Source: JAEVLT01 sp050496765 (GTDB taxonomy: Bacteria; Bacillota; Bacilli; Bacillales; Cytobacillaceae). Taken from it: a stretch of 64,000 bases of DNA. The stretch's first letter is position 1. Every line of letters starts with the position of its first letter. Made by a program: the position numbers and the translations under genes. Positions 7,341 to 16,468 of this stretch are shown in pieces. Under the pieces are notes generated by a model, which was given only the letters and a program-made list of their open reading frames with translations, had not been told where the DNA came from and made no database searches. Location of the stretch: contig NZ_JBNWEO010000017.1 in the NCBI RefSeq assembly GCF_050496765.1, forward strand, positions 269,862 to 333,861, given 5' to 3'.

Positions 7341-7871
7341 TTAAATCCTTTTTTGATCGTTAATCCTTGTTTTTCTTTTCCGGTAAACCCTATTCTCAAG
7401 AAAATTTCCAAACCAAGCTCCGAGTAGGCCAAAAGTGATCCCGTTAAATACAGGCATGTCTAAAAAGTGATTGGATAAAAAGCGGAGATGATGCCAATAC
7501 AATCCGAAGTTCATACCAATGGCCAAACCTAAAAACAGTCCGGAAAGGTAGGTTCTTGTTTGCCGGATTTCATTTAGCTTCAGCTGATGTGATTTGGCGT
7601 GATTGTAGGCCTGCCATAAGGAAAAACAATAAAAGGATGGGTAGAACATGCCCCACTGGTAGTTGATGATATCATGGGCTTGCTTAAAGTCTCCGTGGAA
7701 GGAATAAACGATCGCTAAATTTAATTTTGCCTGACTATTGATAAGGAACTCGAGGCCGATCAAAACAAAACCAATCATATATTCTTTGTTGTACAATTGG
7801 CCAAATCCCGGCAAAACTGCTGACCAGAACATAGCGGCAAGGGGTGACTTGTAATCATGACTTTGTCTCAT
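7341..7871 (-). CDS. Conserved membrane protein of unknown function
   Basis: This 176-residue protein has about four predicted membrane segments. The N-terminal part (SPLAAMFWSAVLPGFGQLYN, then KEYMIGFVLIGLEFL) resembles the glycine- and proline-containing hairpin of TM2-like or DUF5683-like small membrane proteins. The middle contains FYCFSLWQAYNHAK, and the C-terminus is basic (RVYRKRKTRINDQKRI). I do not recognise a characterised family. It is the first gene of a minus-strand group that continues into the VOC/HepT relic. No clear promoter was identified. Confidence 0.75.
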   Translation of the reverse strand: MRQSHDYKSPLAAMFWSAVLPGFGQLYNKEYMIGFVLIGLEFLINSQAKLNLAIVYSFHGDFKQAHDIINYQWGMFYPSFYCFSLWQAYNHAKSHQLKLNEIRQTRTYLSGLFLGLAIGMNFGLYWHHLRFLSNHFLDMPVFNGITFGLLGAWFGNFLENRVYRKRKTRINDQKRI

Positions 7872-8160
7872 GGATTCTTATCCTCACATTGTGTTTATAT
7901 TACTATTAAACTACTTTTGAATGGCCGAAACCCTTTTTTTCACCAAAAATTCACATTTTTTGGGATAAAAGACATACGAACAAAACGACTATTGGTAAAA
8001 AAAGACTAAATTCAATAAAGAGGAAACTTGTCCCATCTGCATGCTAGTTGATGTATAATAGAATCGAAATACCAGCGCTTATTTTAAAAAAAGTTGAAGT
8101 TGCAGCATCGTTTATATTACTATTTGGTGTAGATTCAAAGTAGAAAGAGAGTGTTCATAA

Positions 8161-8880
8161 ATGGGTCGTAAGTGGAATAATATTAAAGAAAAAAAAGCAT
8201 CAAAAGATGCAAACACGAGCCGGATTTATGCAAAATTCGGTGTCGAAATTTATGTAGCAGCAAAGCAGGGGGATCCAAACCCTGAATCGAATCAGGCGCT
8301 GAAAATGGTGCTGGAGCGGGCAAAAACCTACAATGTACCGAGGACGATTATTGACCGGGCGATTGAAAAAGCGAAAGGCGGAGCGGATGAAAACTATACA
8401 GAGCTTCGGTACGAAGGTTTTGGACCGAACGGATCAATGGTGATCGTGGATGCCTTAACCAATAATGTAAACCGCACAGCCTCAGACGTTCGCGCCGCTT
8501 TTGGCAAAAATGGCGGCAATATGGGGGTCAGCGGCTCCGTTGCCTATATGTTTGATGCAACAGCTGTCTTTGGTCTGGAAGGAAAGACTGCGGATGAAGT
8601 GCTGGAAATTTTAATGGAAGCTGATGTGGATGTCCGTGATATACTTGATGAAGACGAGAACGTGATTATCTATGCCGAACCAGATCAGTTCCATAGCGTG
8701 CAAGAAGCGTTAAAGAACGCTGGAATCACCGAATTTACGATTGCAGAACTGACGATGCTTCCGCAAAATGAAATCACGCTCACTGGTGATGCAAAAGCGA
8801 AATTCGAAAAAATGATTGACGCCCTGGAAGATTTAGACGATGTTCAACAAGTTTACCATAATGTCGACTTAAGTGAATAA
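8161..8880 (+). CDS. yeeI: YebC/PmpR-family protein, YeeI type
   Basis: This 239-residue protein is of the YebC/TACO1 family, now seen as ribosome-associated factors that relieve stalling on proline-rich stretches and earlier annotated as transcriptional regulators. The N-terminus MGRKWNNIKEKKASKDANTS is diagnostic of the YeeI subtype, as opposed to YrbC. Domain I is followed by the acidic domains II/III (ADVDVRDILDEDENV). The length is normal. A TATAAT box lies at about 8054-8059, 100 bp upstream. A terminator follows. Confidence 0.9.
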   Translation: MGRKWNNIKEKKASKDANTSRIYAKFGVEIYVAAKQGDPNPESNQALKMVLERAKTYNVPRTIIDRAIEKAKGGADENYTELRYEGFGPNGSMVIVDALTNNVNRTASDVRAAFGKNGGNMGVSGSVAYMFDATAVFGLEGKTADEVLEILMEADVDVRDILDEDENVIIYAEPDQFHSVQEALKNAGITEFTIAELTMLPQNEITLTGDAKAKFEKMIDALEDLDDVQQVYHNVDLSE

Positions 8881-8891
8881 CATCCAATCGT

Positions 8892-8921
8892 AAAATCAGA
8901 CCGTTAAAAGGGTCTGATTTT
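8892..8921 (+). terminator. Rho-independent terminator after yeeI
   Basis: AAAATCAGACC pairs with GGTCTGATTTT. Confidence 0.9.
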
Positions 8922-9096
8922 CATTACAATTCGAATAACGAGAAGAATGAAGAGGTGATCGGAACGGGTAGCCGAAAACCTTCTGATTTTGCTAGGATCT
9001 CCAAATGAATCATTTGTTTACAGGTTGCATATTTGTTCTTCTTTTACAAACAATCGTTTAAAATAATGAGAAAAGGACTTTAAAGGGGAGAAGCAG

Positions 9097-9558
9097 ATGA
9101 GCGAGTTGTTGGTAAAACAATTTACATTAACACGGAACCATTTTATCAAAAGGGTTGATGGCCTGAACCGAACGATTGTGGATGTGCAGCCGAAAGGTTT
9201 CAACAACACGATCCATTGGATGATTGGCCATGTGCTGACCGTTGCCGAGCAGTTTATGTTTGGCTTTCCGAAAAATTCAACTCATCTTCCTGAAAGCTAT
9301 GTTCAGCTATTCGGAAATGGAACAAAGCCTGGCGACTGGAGCAGTGATGACGTTCCGTCTGTCGAGGTGCTGGTTGAACAATTAAAAGACCAGTTAAACA
9401 GAATAAAGGAAATTCCGGCAGATCGCTACAATGCTGCTCTGAAAAAACCTATTCTAGGTTTTGAAACCGTTGGCGAACTTGCTAACATGGCCGTTTTTCA
9501 TGAAGCAAACCACTTGGGACAAATTCAAGCGATGGCAAGAATCATCGAGCATGCGTAA
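9097..9558 (+). CDS. DinB-family metalloprotein
   Basis: This 153-residue four-helix-bundle protein of the DinB/YfiT superfamily has candidate metal ligands His45 (in HWMIGHVL) and His135 and His139 (in FHEANHLGQI), the usual three-histidine set. Family members include bacillithiol-dependent transferases and other metal enzymes, so the reaction is not predictable. GGGGAG precedes ATG 9097. It is monocistronic, with a strong terminator. Confidence 0.85.
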   Translation: MSELLVKQFTLTRNHFIKRVDGLNRTIVDVQPKGFNNTIHWMIGHVLTVAEQFMFGFPKNSTHLPESYVQLFGNGTKPGDWSSDDVPSVEVLVEQLKDQLNRIKEIPADRYNAALKKPILGFETVGELANMAVFHEANHLGQIQAMARIIEHA

Positions 9559-9562
9559 AGGA

Positions 9563-9595
9563 GAGGCGTTTCTACAATTTGTAGAGACGTCTTTT
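9563..9595 (+). terminator. Rho-independent terminator after the DinB gene
   Basis: AGGCGTTTCTACA pairs with TGTAGAGACGTCT, then TTTT. Confidence 0.85.
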
Positions 9596-9691
9596 CGTCT
9601 TTAGCAAAAAAACAGGGCATTGTTCGATCGTTTTCCTATCTTCTTGTACAATAGACAGTGACGATTAAATGGAGAGGAAGTAATGGAATAA

Positions 9692-10879
9692 ATGGATGAA
9701 CAAATAAGTAGGGAACAAGCTCAGGAAAAAATCTGGACGCGGGATTTCATCTTAATCATGCTGGCAAATTTTTTTATTTTTTTAGGGTTTCAAATGACGT
9801 TGCCGACGATTCCGTTGTTTGTTGAGCGTTTAGGCGGTAATAATCAATTGATTGGTTTTGTGGTGGGGATCTTTACCTTCTCAGCCCTGCTAGTGCGTCC
9901 TTTAGCAGGCAAAACACTTGAAACAAAAGGAAGAGGTTTTGTCTACCTGATCGGTTTGGCGATTTTTGTCCTTTCCGTAGGCTCTTACGGATTTTTAACA
10001 AGCATTTTGTTTTTGTTCATGATGCGGATTGTTCAAGGTGTTGGCTGGGGATTTTCTACAACCGCATCCGGTACAATTGCGACAGATCTGATTCCCCCAA
10101 GCAGGAGGGGGGAGGGAATGGGGTATTTTGGATTGTCAGGGAATTTGGCGCTTGCCTTTGGACCATCACTCGGCTTGGCGTTAACGGCGAAATTGCCATT
10201 TAGCCAATTTTTCCTTATCTGTTCATTTTTAGGGCTTGTTGCTCTTTTGCTGTCATCACGCATTAAATTTAAAAAAATAGAACAAAAGCCTGATAAATCA
10301 GTAGCTGTGAAAATGGATTTTTATGAAAAGAGCGCATTGCAGCCGTCCGTCCTGCTGTTTTTTATTACGATTACGTTTGGCGGGATTGCCTCTTTCCTGC
10401 CATTGTATACGGCGCAAAAAAATATCTCAGGAATTCAGTGGTATTTTTTGCAATATGCGGCAGCGTTATTACTATCGCGGACATTTGCTGGTCAACTATA
10501 TGATCGAAAAGGACATAAGGCTGTGTTTTTGCCAGGGACGGCGCTTATTTTTGCTGCGATGCTTTTGCTGGCTTGGCTTCCAAACAGCTTGATTCTGTTT
10601 TTGGCTGCGCTGCTGTATGGACTTGGATTTGGAACGGTTCAGCCAGCATTGCAGGCATGGGCGATTGAAAAGGCGGCTTCCAATCGCAAAGGAATGGCCA
10701 ACGCGACGTTTTTCTCGTTTTTTGACCTTGGTGTCGGGGTTGGGGCAATGGTTTTTGGGCAAATCGGCAATTTGCTTGGTTATCGCAGCATTTATATTGC
10801 AGCAGCGTTTTCGATTGTTTTTTCCATGCTATTCTATGCTTTTTTGCTTTGGAAAAATCGTTCAGCTGCCGCTGCTTGA
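9692..10879 (+). CDS. Major facilitator superfamily transporter
   Basis: This 395-residue polytopic membrane protein is of the 12-helix MFS drug-efflux type. It shows the loop 2-3 signature area (VRPLAGKTLETKGRG, about residues 69-83) and its repeat in the second half (LLSRTFAGQLYDRKGHKA). The N-terminus is short and charged. The substrate is unknown, with drug export the usual guess. The start is ATG 9692, immediately preceded by the minimal frame ATG-GAA-TAA (9683-9691). The ribosome site GGAGAGG is better placed for that minicistron than for the transporter. The ogt gene follows 27 bp downstream, so the two probably form an operon. Confidence 0.85.
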   Translation: MDEQISREQAQEKIWTRDFILIMLANFFIFLGFQMTLPTIPLFVERLGGNNQLIGFVVGIFTFSALLVRPLAGKTLETKGRGFVYLIGLAIFVLSVGSYGFLTSILFLFMMRIVQGVGWGFSTTASGTIATDLIPPSRRGEGMGYFGLSGNLALAFGPSLGLALTAKLPFSQFFLICSFLGLVALLLSSRIKFKKIEQKPDKSVAVKMDFYEKSALQPSVLLFFITITFGGIASFLPLYTAQKNISGIQWYFLQYAAALLLSRTFAGQLYDRKGHKAVFLPGTALIFAAMLLLAWLPNSLILFLAALLYGLGFGTVQPALQAWAIEKAASNRKGMANATFFSFFDLGVGVGAMVFGQIGNLLGYRSIYIAAAFSIVFSMLFYAFLLWKNRSAAAA

Positions 10880-10906
10880 AAAAATGGATTTGGAGGGAAT
10901 GTGCAA

Positions 10907-11401
10907 ATGGGAACTAGTTATGCGGCATACGAATCCCCGCTTGGGGCAATACGGGTTGTGGCCAATGAGATGGGAATCACGAGAGTGGAAATTTTTGAAG
11001 ATGATTGGGAGCAGTTTTTAGCGGAAAATCCTAGTGTGCAGGAAGACGGAAACAAGATTTGTTCAGAAGCCATTGTGCAGTTGGAGGAATATTTTAAGGG
11101 GCAGCGAAAAAGTTTTGATTTGCCGCTTGTTATCGATGGTACTGATTTTCGCAAGCGCGTCTGGCAGGCGTTGCAAACGATTCCGTACGGGGAAATTCGA
11201 AGTTATGCCGAAATCGCTGAAATGATTGGCAGCCCGAAAGCTATTCGCGCTGTCGGACAGGCGAACAAGGCCAATCAATGGCCGATTATCATTCCATGCC
11301 ACCGGGTGATCGGCAAGAGCGGCGATTTAGTCGGCTATGCCGGAGGTCGAACCTCTTTCAAAGAAAAATTGCTGGAATTGGAAGGGTATCAATTTAGCTG
11401 A
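10907..11401 (+). CDS. ogt: Methylated-DNA--protein-cysteine methyltransferase
   Basis: This 164-residue DNA repair protein transfers the alkyl group of O6-alkylguanine to its own cysteine. The acceptor Cys131 lies in IIPCHRVIG, and the DNA-recognition helix and arginine finger lie in IRSYAEIAEMIGSPKAIRAV (about 97-116). ATG 10907 is chosen because GGAGGG (10892-10897) is nine bases upstream. An in-frame GTG at 10901 is too close. It probably shares a transcript with the MFS gene and is followed by a terminator. Confidence 0.92.
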   Translation: MGTSYAAYESPLGAIRVVANEMGITRVEIFEDDWEQFLAENPSVQEDGNKICSEAIVQLEEYFKGQRKSFDLPLVIDGTDFRKRVWQALQTIPYGEIRSYAEIAEMIGSPKAIRAVGQANKANQWPIIIPCHRVIGKSGDLVGYAGGRTSFKEKLLELEGYQFS

Positions 11402-11416
11402 TTGCTCTCAAATAAA

Positions 11417-11465
11417 AAAAGCTGTCTGACCCGTCCGTTAAGGAACCCGTCAAACAGCTTTTTGT
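11417..11465. terminator. Bidirectional terminator between ogt and gltT
   Basis: AAAAAGCTGT and ACAGCTTTTT flank a partly paired loop. Flanking A and T runs serve both convergent genes. Confidence 0.8.
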
Positions 11466-11466
11466 T

Positions 11467-12750
11467 TTACTCTTGAAATGCAGGAGCATCTCCTTTTACA
11501 TCTCTCAAGTACTCTTCAGCTTTTTGTGCATCGTATTGGTTTTCCCATTTTGACATGACAATCGCGGCAAGGGAGTTGCCGACAACGTTTACAGCGGTGC
11601 GCGCCATATCCAAAATCCGGTCAACCCCCGCAATAAAGGCAAGTCCTTCAAGCGGAATGCCGACAGAACCTAGTGTTGCAAGTAGGACAACGAATGAAAC
11701 GCCCGGGACTCCAGCAATTCCTTTTGATGTTACCATCAATACAAGCATAAGCGAAATTTGTTGTCCGATCGAAAGGTCAATTCCGTACATTTGCGCAATG
11801 AAAATCGCTGCCAGCGCTTGATAGAGCGTCGATCCATCCAAGTTAAAGGAATAACCGGTTGGAATAACAAAGGATGTAATTCCTTTTGGACACCCGAAGC
11901 GTTCCATCTTCTCCATGATTTTCGGAAGAACGGTTTCGGAACTTGCAGTTGAATAAGCAAGAATCAATTCATCTTTTAAAATACGGAATAAATCAAAAAT
12001 ATTGATCTTCATGAATTTCGCAATTAGTCCCAAAACAATGATAACAAAGAAAATCATCGTTCCATATACGGAAACAATCAATTTGCTTAATGGAATTAAC
12101 GAGGATACCCCAAAAGTTGAAACGGTTACACCAATTAAGGCAAAGACGCCAAATGGAGCAAATTTCATTACTTGGTTGGTAACGTAAAACATGGCTTCGG
12201 CCGTACCTTGGAAAAATTGCAGTACTGGTTTTCCTTTTTCACCGATTGCAGCCACACCAAGGCCGAATAAAACAGAAAAGAAAATAATCGCAAGCATATC
12301 GCCTTTTACAAGGGAGTCAAAGAGGTTTGCCGGAACAATAGTAACAATCGTCTCGACCATCCCATGGTTTTTCTCTACTTCATTCGTAGTAGTCACATAA
12401 CTTTGAATATCACTTTTGTGAAGCGCATTCATATTAATGCCTGTTCCAGGTTGGAAAATATTTGCTGCGGATAATCCGATAATAATCGCGATTGTTGTGA
12501 TGATTTCAAAATAAAGAATCGTCTTGCCGCCAAGCTTACCGAGCTTTTTGATGTCGCCCACTCCAGCAACTCCCACAATTAAGCTTGAAACAACAATCGG
12601 AATCACGATCATTTTAATCAGGCGGATAAAAATGGTTCCAATTGGCTGCAGGTAGGTTTGTACGGCGGGATTTCCAAAAAATATAGCCCCAACGGCAATA
12701 CCAAGAATTAACCCAATCACGATTTGCCATGCTAAGCCTATCTTTCTCAA
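11467..12750 (-). CDS. gltT: Proton/sodium-glutamate symporter
   Basis: This 427-residue dicarboxylate/amino acid:cation symporter (DAACS/SLC1 fold) has eight membrane helices and two re-entrant hairpins. The serine-rich hairpin 1 tip (YSTASSETVLPKIMEKM) and the helix-7/hairpin-2 region (GYSFNLDGSTLYQ and SKGIAGVPGVSFV) bind substrate and cations. The sequence resembles B. subtilis GltT more than GltP. TTG 12750 is preferred because AAAGGA lies seven bases upstream. The longer frame to 12789 has no ribosome site. It is monocistronic. Confidence 0.9.
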   Translation of the reverse strand: MRKIGLAWQIVIGLILGIAVGAIFFGNPAVQTYLQPIGTIFIRLIKMIVIPIVVSSLIVGVAGVGDIKKLGKLGGKTILYFEIITTIAIIIGLSAANIFQPGTGINMNALHKSDIQSYVTTTNEVEKNHGMVETIVTIVPANLFDSLVKGDMLAIIFFSVLFGLGVAAIGEKGKPVLQFFQGTAEAMFYVTNQVMKFAPFGVFALIGVTVSTFGVSSLIPLSKLIVSVYGTMIFFVIIVLGLIAKFMKINIFDLFRILKDELILAYSTASSETVLPKIMEKMERFGCPKGITSFVIPTGYSFNLDGSTLYQALAAIFIAQMYGIDLSIGQQISLMLVLMVTSKGIAGVPGVSFVVLLATLGSVGIPLEGLAFIAGVDRILDMARTAVNVVGNSLAAIVMSKWENQYDAQKAEEYLRDVKGDAPAFQE

Positions 12751-12927
12751 AGTATCAGTCCTTTCTCTATCAACAATTATTGGCCACAATGAGCTATATT
12801 GTTAATAGTATGATGAGGACTCCATTTATGTCAAATTATGAACATTCTTGTCGAGAAATCATTTTATACGACCAGTAAAGATATGATAAAATCAATCGTA
12901 TGCTCGCGATTGGAGGGAGATAGAAAG

Positions 12928-13260
12928 ATGGAATTTTTAGTTGAAAATAAATGGATCATCCTTGCGAGCTTGGAAGTCTTCGCCTGGGCTTCGACGTTTT
13001 TTCTTTTCTATGCACGCTATCGTCTCCAATCCTCTTTTTGGTTTAAAGTTGCAACGGTACTACTTGCTCTAACAGGAGTGATTCCCCAAGTAACAATGGG
13101 GATAATAAATTTTGCCGCATCAAGGCAGCTCGATGTTTTCACCTTGATCATTGTCCTTTTACTTCTTTACGGTTTTACGATTGGGAAAAAGCATGTGAAG
13201 AAATTGGATGCGTGGGCGCAAAAGAAGTTTTCAAATGAAACGAGCCGTTCAATTGAATAA
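12928..13260 (+). CDS. Small membrane protein of unknown function (110 aa)
   Basis: The product has three predicted membrane segments (about residues 8-27, 38-60 and 70-88) and a basic C-terminal tail. GGAGGGAG at 12912-12919 supports ATG 12928 over an in-frame upstream ATG at 12838. I do not recognise the family. It is monocistronic and convergent with the DedA gene, sharing its terminator. Confidence 0.75.
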   Translation: MEFLVENKWIILASLEVFAWASTFFLFYARYRLQSSFWFKVATVLLALTGVIPQVTMGIINFAASRQLDVFTLIIVLLLLYGFTIGKKHVKKLDAWAQKKFSNETSRSIE

Positions 13261-13289
13261 AAAATAGCCACAATGGGTGGCTATTTTTT
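13258..13289. terminator. Bidirectional terminator
   Basis: AAAAATAGCCAC pairs with GTGGCTATTTTT between the convergent small membrane protein and DedA genes. Confidence 0.9.
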
Positions 13290-13865
13290 TCGTTTGATCC
13301 AAAAGTAAACAACGGCGATCAAGATAGCAGCGAGAATCATTGGCGTGACATATGGCTGGGCAATCGTTTTAATATTCGCCCAGTTGTTGCCGAGGACTTC
13401 GCCTAAATAGAGAAAGAAGATCGTCCAAGGGATCATGGCCGCAACGGTATACAATGTAAATTTACCAATCGGCATTTTGGCAATCCCGGCCGGAATCGAC
13501 ATCGCATGGCGAACCACCGGGATGAATCTTGCTGTAAAAATGACCCCGGCTCCATACTTTTCAAACCATTGCTCAGAAAGATCAATATGTTTTTTGTGGA
13601 TCAATACATACTTTCCGTACTTTTCTAAAAAAGGGCGGCCGCCGTAATAGCCTGCCCAATAGAGAAACAGTTGGGCAATTGTCCCGCCGATAATCCCAGC
13701 AATGATGGCCATCGGATAATTCAACATCCCTTTTGAAATGAGGTAACCGCCATAGCCGAGAACAATTTCACTTGGAATAATTTCAATCATTAACCCTAAT
13801 GCAATGCCTAAATAACCTAATGAAGACAACATCGTCAGCACAGTGTAAATAAAATTGGACATCAT
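13281..13865 (-). CDS. DedA-family membrane protein
   Basis: This 194-residue protein of the DedA (SNARE-associated/VTT) family acts in undecaprenyl-phosphate or phospholipid translocation and membrane homeostasis. It shows the conserved FTARFIPVVRHAMSIPAG segment (about 110-127), with the two arginines and the proline needed for function, and the N-terminal acidic-Pro motif (EIIPSEIVLGYGG). It is one of several DedA paralogues expected in a Bacillus, so no gene symbol is given. Confidence 0.88.
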   Translation of the reverse strand: MMSNFIYTVLTMLSSLGYLGIALGLMIEIIPSEIVLGYGGYLISKGMLNYPMAIIAGIIGGTIAQLFLYWAGYYGGRPFLEKYGKYVLIHKKHIDLSEQWFEKYGAGVIFTARFIPVVRHAMSIPAGIAKMPIGKFTLYTVAAMIPWTIFFLYLGEVLGNNWANIKTIAQPYVTPMILAAILIAVVYFWIKRKK

Positions 13866-13949
13866 TCACCTTCACTTTAACAAATTCAATATCAAGTTTA
13901 TACTATTTTTAGCAAGAATGGAATGAAAAACGAGCTGAAATCAACTTTT

Positions 13950-15134
13950 TCAACTGGATAGGGGATATTTTTCCGTTGAAAACATATAGTTGCGATGGTG
14001 ATAGCGAATGCTGTAAATCAACCCCATTGCAAACATATTTCCCATTAACGAGCTTCCGCCATAGCTGATAAATGGCAAGGGAATACCGGTAATTGGCAAT
14101 ACTTGAATGGTCATGCCGATGTTTTGAAAAACGTGAAAGGTAATCATGCTAACAATTCCCGTACAAACATATGTATTGAACGGATCATTGGTTTCCAGTG
14201 CCGTTTTGATTAAATGATAGATCAGCAGAAAGAACAGACCGATAACGAGGCTGCCGCCGACAAAGCCATACTCTTCTCCGATGATGCTGAAAATAAAATC
14301 GGTATGCCCCTCTGGAATATACACTTCGCGTTTACCGAATCCTTTGCCTGTCACGAGACCAGAGCCGATGGCCGTCAATGACTTCATAAGATGATACCCT
14401 GAATTGGTTTGATTACCAGCCGGATCAAGCCAGGAATAGATTCGGTCAAATTGATAGCTTTTTACTTTTAAATATTTTTCAAGAAGATCGGGTTTCTGAA
14501 TGACAAAATAAAGGATAAGAGCGCCAAAAGAAACGCCAGAGCTAAACAGCGGCAAAATGATTTTCCAGGAGATGCCGGAAACAAGGATAAGCCCGGTTAA
14601 AATCGATAGAAATACCATGCCGGTTCCAAGGTCAGGCTGGAGCATAATCAATGCCAATGGGGCAGCAGTGGTGACTCCTAGTTTTAGTAATAAAACAAAA
14701 TCGGTTCGCAGCGATTTGTCTGGATGCTGTTCATGATGGCCGGTAATGATTTTGCTAAGGGCAAGGATTAAAAATGTTTTCACAAATTCTGAAGGTTGAA
14801 TTGAGCCGAGTTTAGGAAAAATAAACCAGCTTTTGGCCCCGTTTCGAATAGGGGCAATGCTATCCGGGGCGATAAAAAGGGCTACTAGCAGCAACATGCC
14901 AAAGCCATAAAAGAACCAGGAAAGGCGCCGGTATTGATCGCTGTCGATCAAAAGGGTTAAACTGATAATCGCAGCACCGACAATGTACCAAAATACTTGC
15001 AGGATAAGAAAGTTTTTTCCGTATTGGGAAGAGGCTTGGGCACTGTAAATGGCAGCAGAACTGATTAGAAAAAATAAAAAAAGAAGCAATGTTAATGTCC
15101 AGTCAAATTGATCGGCGTTCTTTTTCGTTCGCAT
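13950..15134 (-). CDS. rodA: Rod-shape SEDS glycosyltransferase (RodA/FtsW/SpoVE family)
   Basis: This 394-residue SEDS protein has ten predicted helices. It polymerises lipid II into glycan strands with a class B PBP partner. Family signatures visible are GAKSWFIFP (extracellular loop), the PSEFVK segment, EGHTDFIFSIIGEEYGF (catalytic-loop region) and the C-terminal GIPLPFISYGGSS. Absence of sporulation- or division-specific neighbours and the closeness of ddl/murF fit RodA. Assignment within the family is inferred. The start at ATG 15134 follows GGGTGGGG. A GTG three codons upstream overlaps that site. Confidence 0.85.
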   Translation of the reverse strand: MRTKKNADQFDWTLTLLLFLFFLISSAAIYSAQASSQYGKNFLILQVFWYIVGAAIISLTLLIDSDQYRRLSWFFYGFGMLLLVALFIAPDSIAPIRNGAKSWFIFPKLGSIQPSEFVKTFLILALSKIITGHHEQHPDKSLRTDFVLLLKLGVTTAAPLALIMLQPDLGTGMVFLSILTGLILVSGISWKIILPLFSSGVSFGALILYFVIQKPDLLEKYLKVKSYQFDRIYSWLDPAGNQTNSGYHLMKSLTAIGSGLVTGKGFGKREVYIPEGHTDFIFSIIGEEYGFVGGSLVIGLFFLLIYHLIKTALETNDPFNTYVCTGIVSMITFHVFQNIGMTIQVLPITGIPLPFISYGGSSLMGNMFAMGLIYSIRYHHRNYMFSTEKYPLSS

Positions 15135-15372
15135 TGGCCCCACCCGAATTGTTAATTTGTTACTTTTATGCTAGCAAATAAAGGGGTTCTTCACAATAGA
15201 ATGAGGAAAATATTACAAAATTTTTGTAGAACGGTGTAAAATAATTTAGGAGTAATTGGTTCATAATAGTTCGGTATGGTATCGGGACTTGGTAAATTTG
15301 TAAAACAAATGAAATAAGCTATTTTACCTATTTTTTGATAAAATAAGGGATGGAATTCATTTTTTACGTTTT

Positions 15373-15397
15373 AACAGTTTCTTAAGGAAGCTGTTTT
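15373..15397 (+). terminator. Hairpin with T run in the 15,135-15,447 intergenic region
   Basis: AACAGTTTC pairs with GGAAGCTGTT, followed by TTTCTTC. It lies upstream of the 15,448 gene and downstream of an AT-rich stretch with several TATAAT-like boxes, so it may be a leader attenuator. Nothing else is seen in this 310-bp gap. Confidence 0.4.
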
Positions 15398-15447
15398 CTT
15401 CATTTTCATGCTGAATTGGAATTTTCCTTGATCGGAGGAGTGTGGCT

Positions 15448-16224
15448 TTGAAAAAGCATCATCAGGACGTACGGGATCTTATCTATGTCCATTTAAACCA
15501 GGCCGGCCAGTATGTGCTTTCATATGGCATTGAATTTGATGAGTTTTCCGCAGCTTTTTCAGATTCATTTAATCATTTACTTTTGTTAAAGCATCAGTTT
15601 GATGATACGGATTTTAATATGCATACCCAGCTTGAATTCTGTCCTGAGGATCGGGTGGAGAAACTGGCGCAAGAAGATGTCTCGCGGTACGGGAATTTTT
15701 GCTGGATTGATTTTGTGGAAGAAGAGGGGCTGAATGAATTATCGGACCAAGAAATTGCGGAACTTCTTTATTTAGGCCACTTAAAGCAACATTTAAAACC
15801 TCCTTTTTATCATAAATTAGGCAATCGGTTTGTCTACTTGGCCCAGGATGATGGCTGGTTTAATAAAGTGTATTACCGCAGCTTTAAAGATTTTTTCCAT
15901 TTGCTCAGCGAGACGATCTCAAGCAAATTGGGCAAGCTCAAGCGGGAAAAAACGCTTCTTGGAATGCGGAAAAAAAGGCAATACCCTCCGGTCAATAAAG
16001 AAATTTTGCTGTCTTTAACCCCATTTATTAAAGAAGGGATTTGCATTTCCTTAAAGGATGCCGATTTGCAGCGAAGCAAGCTGGAAGTTCCGATTTGGGT
16101 CATCGGTGATTTTGCCAATATGGACGATATGTATGAGGAATACCAGCAAATGTCGGCAAAAACCTGCCATGCTAAAATTATCTTTGACCGAAAAACGAAG
16201 GAATGGAAGCTATATGTGATCTAA
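15448..16224 (+). CDS. Hypothetical cytoplasmic protein (258 aa)
   Basis: I do not recognise the family. The product is soluble and rich in aromatic and acidic residues in its first half, with a basic segment at about residues 155-175 (KLGKLKREKTLLGMRKKRQY). It has no signal peptide, membrane helix or obvious catalytic motif. TTG 15448 is preferred because GGAGGAG (15434-15440) lies seven bases upstream, while the in-frame GTG at 15442 directly abuts it. It stands alone between rodA (divergent) and ddl. Confidence 0.75.
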   Translation: MKKHHQDVRDLIYVHLNQAGQYVLSYGIEFDEFSAAFSDSFNHLLLLKHQFDDTDFNMHTQLEFCPEDRVEKLAQEDVSRYGNFCWIDFVEEEGLNELSDQEIAELLYLGHLKQHLKPPFYHKLGNRFVYLAQDDGWFNKVYYRSFKDFFHLLSETISSKLGKLKREKTLLGMRKKRQYPPVNKEILLSLTPFIKEGICISLKDADLQRSKLEVPIWVIGDFANMDDMYEEYQQMSAKTCHAKIIFDRKTKEWKLYVI

Positions 16225-16468
16225 ATCCGACCTGACCGCGGACATGAGCGTTAACGGAATCTCTCCACTTCTTTTGGAGAGATTTCCGTATTTTTGATGC
16301 CATAAGCAAATGAAATGGTTCATAAAATAGGAAGAAGGTAATAATCCATTAGGTTTGGTAACTGAATTTTTGGCATCGGTGTGAAAAAAACAATCGTTTG
16401 GTTGCCTTTCCTTGCTCATTCGGTGATAAAATAGGATAGGTGAATCAGACAATGGAGGTTTTAATTAG

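Noticed and set aside
7893..8125. Direct repeat GTTTATATTACTATT upstream of the membrane protein gene and upstream of yeeI
   Set aside because: It is only 15 bp of AT-rich sequence without symmetry, which chance can explain.
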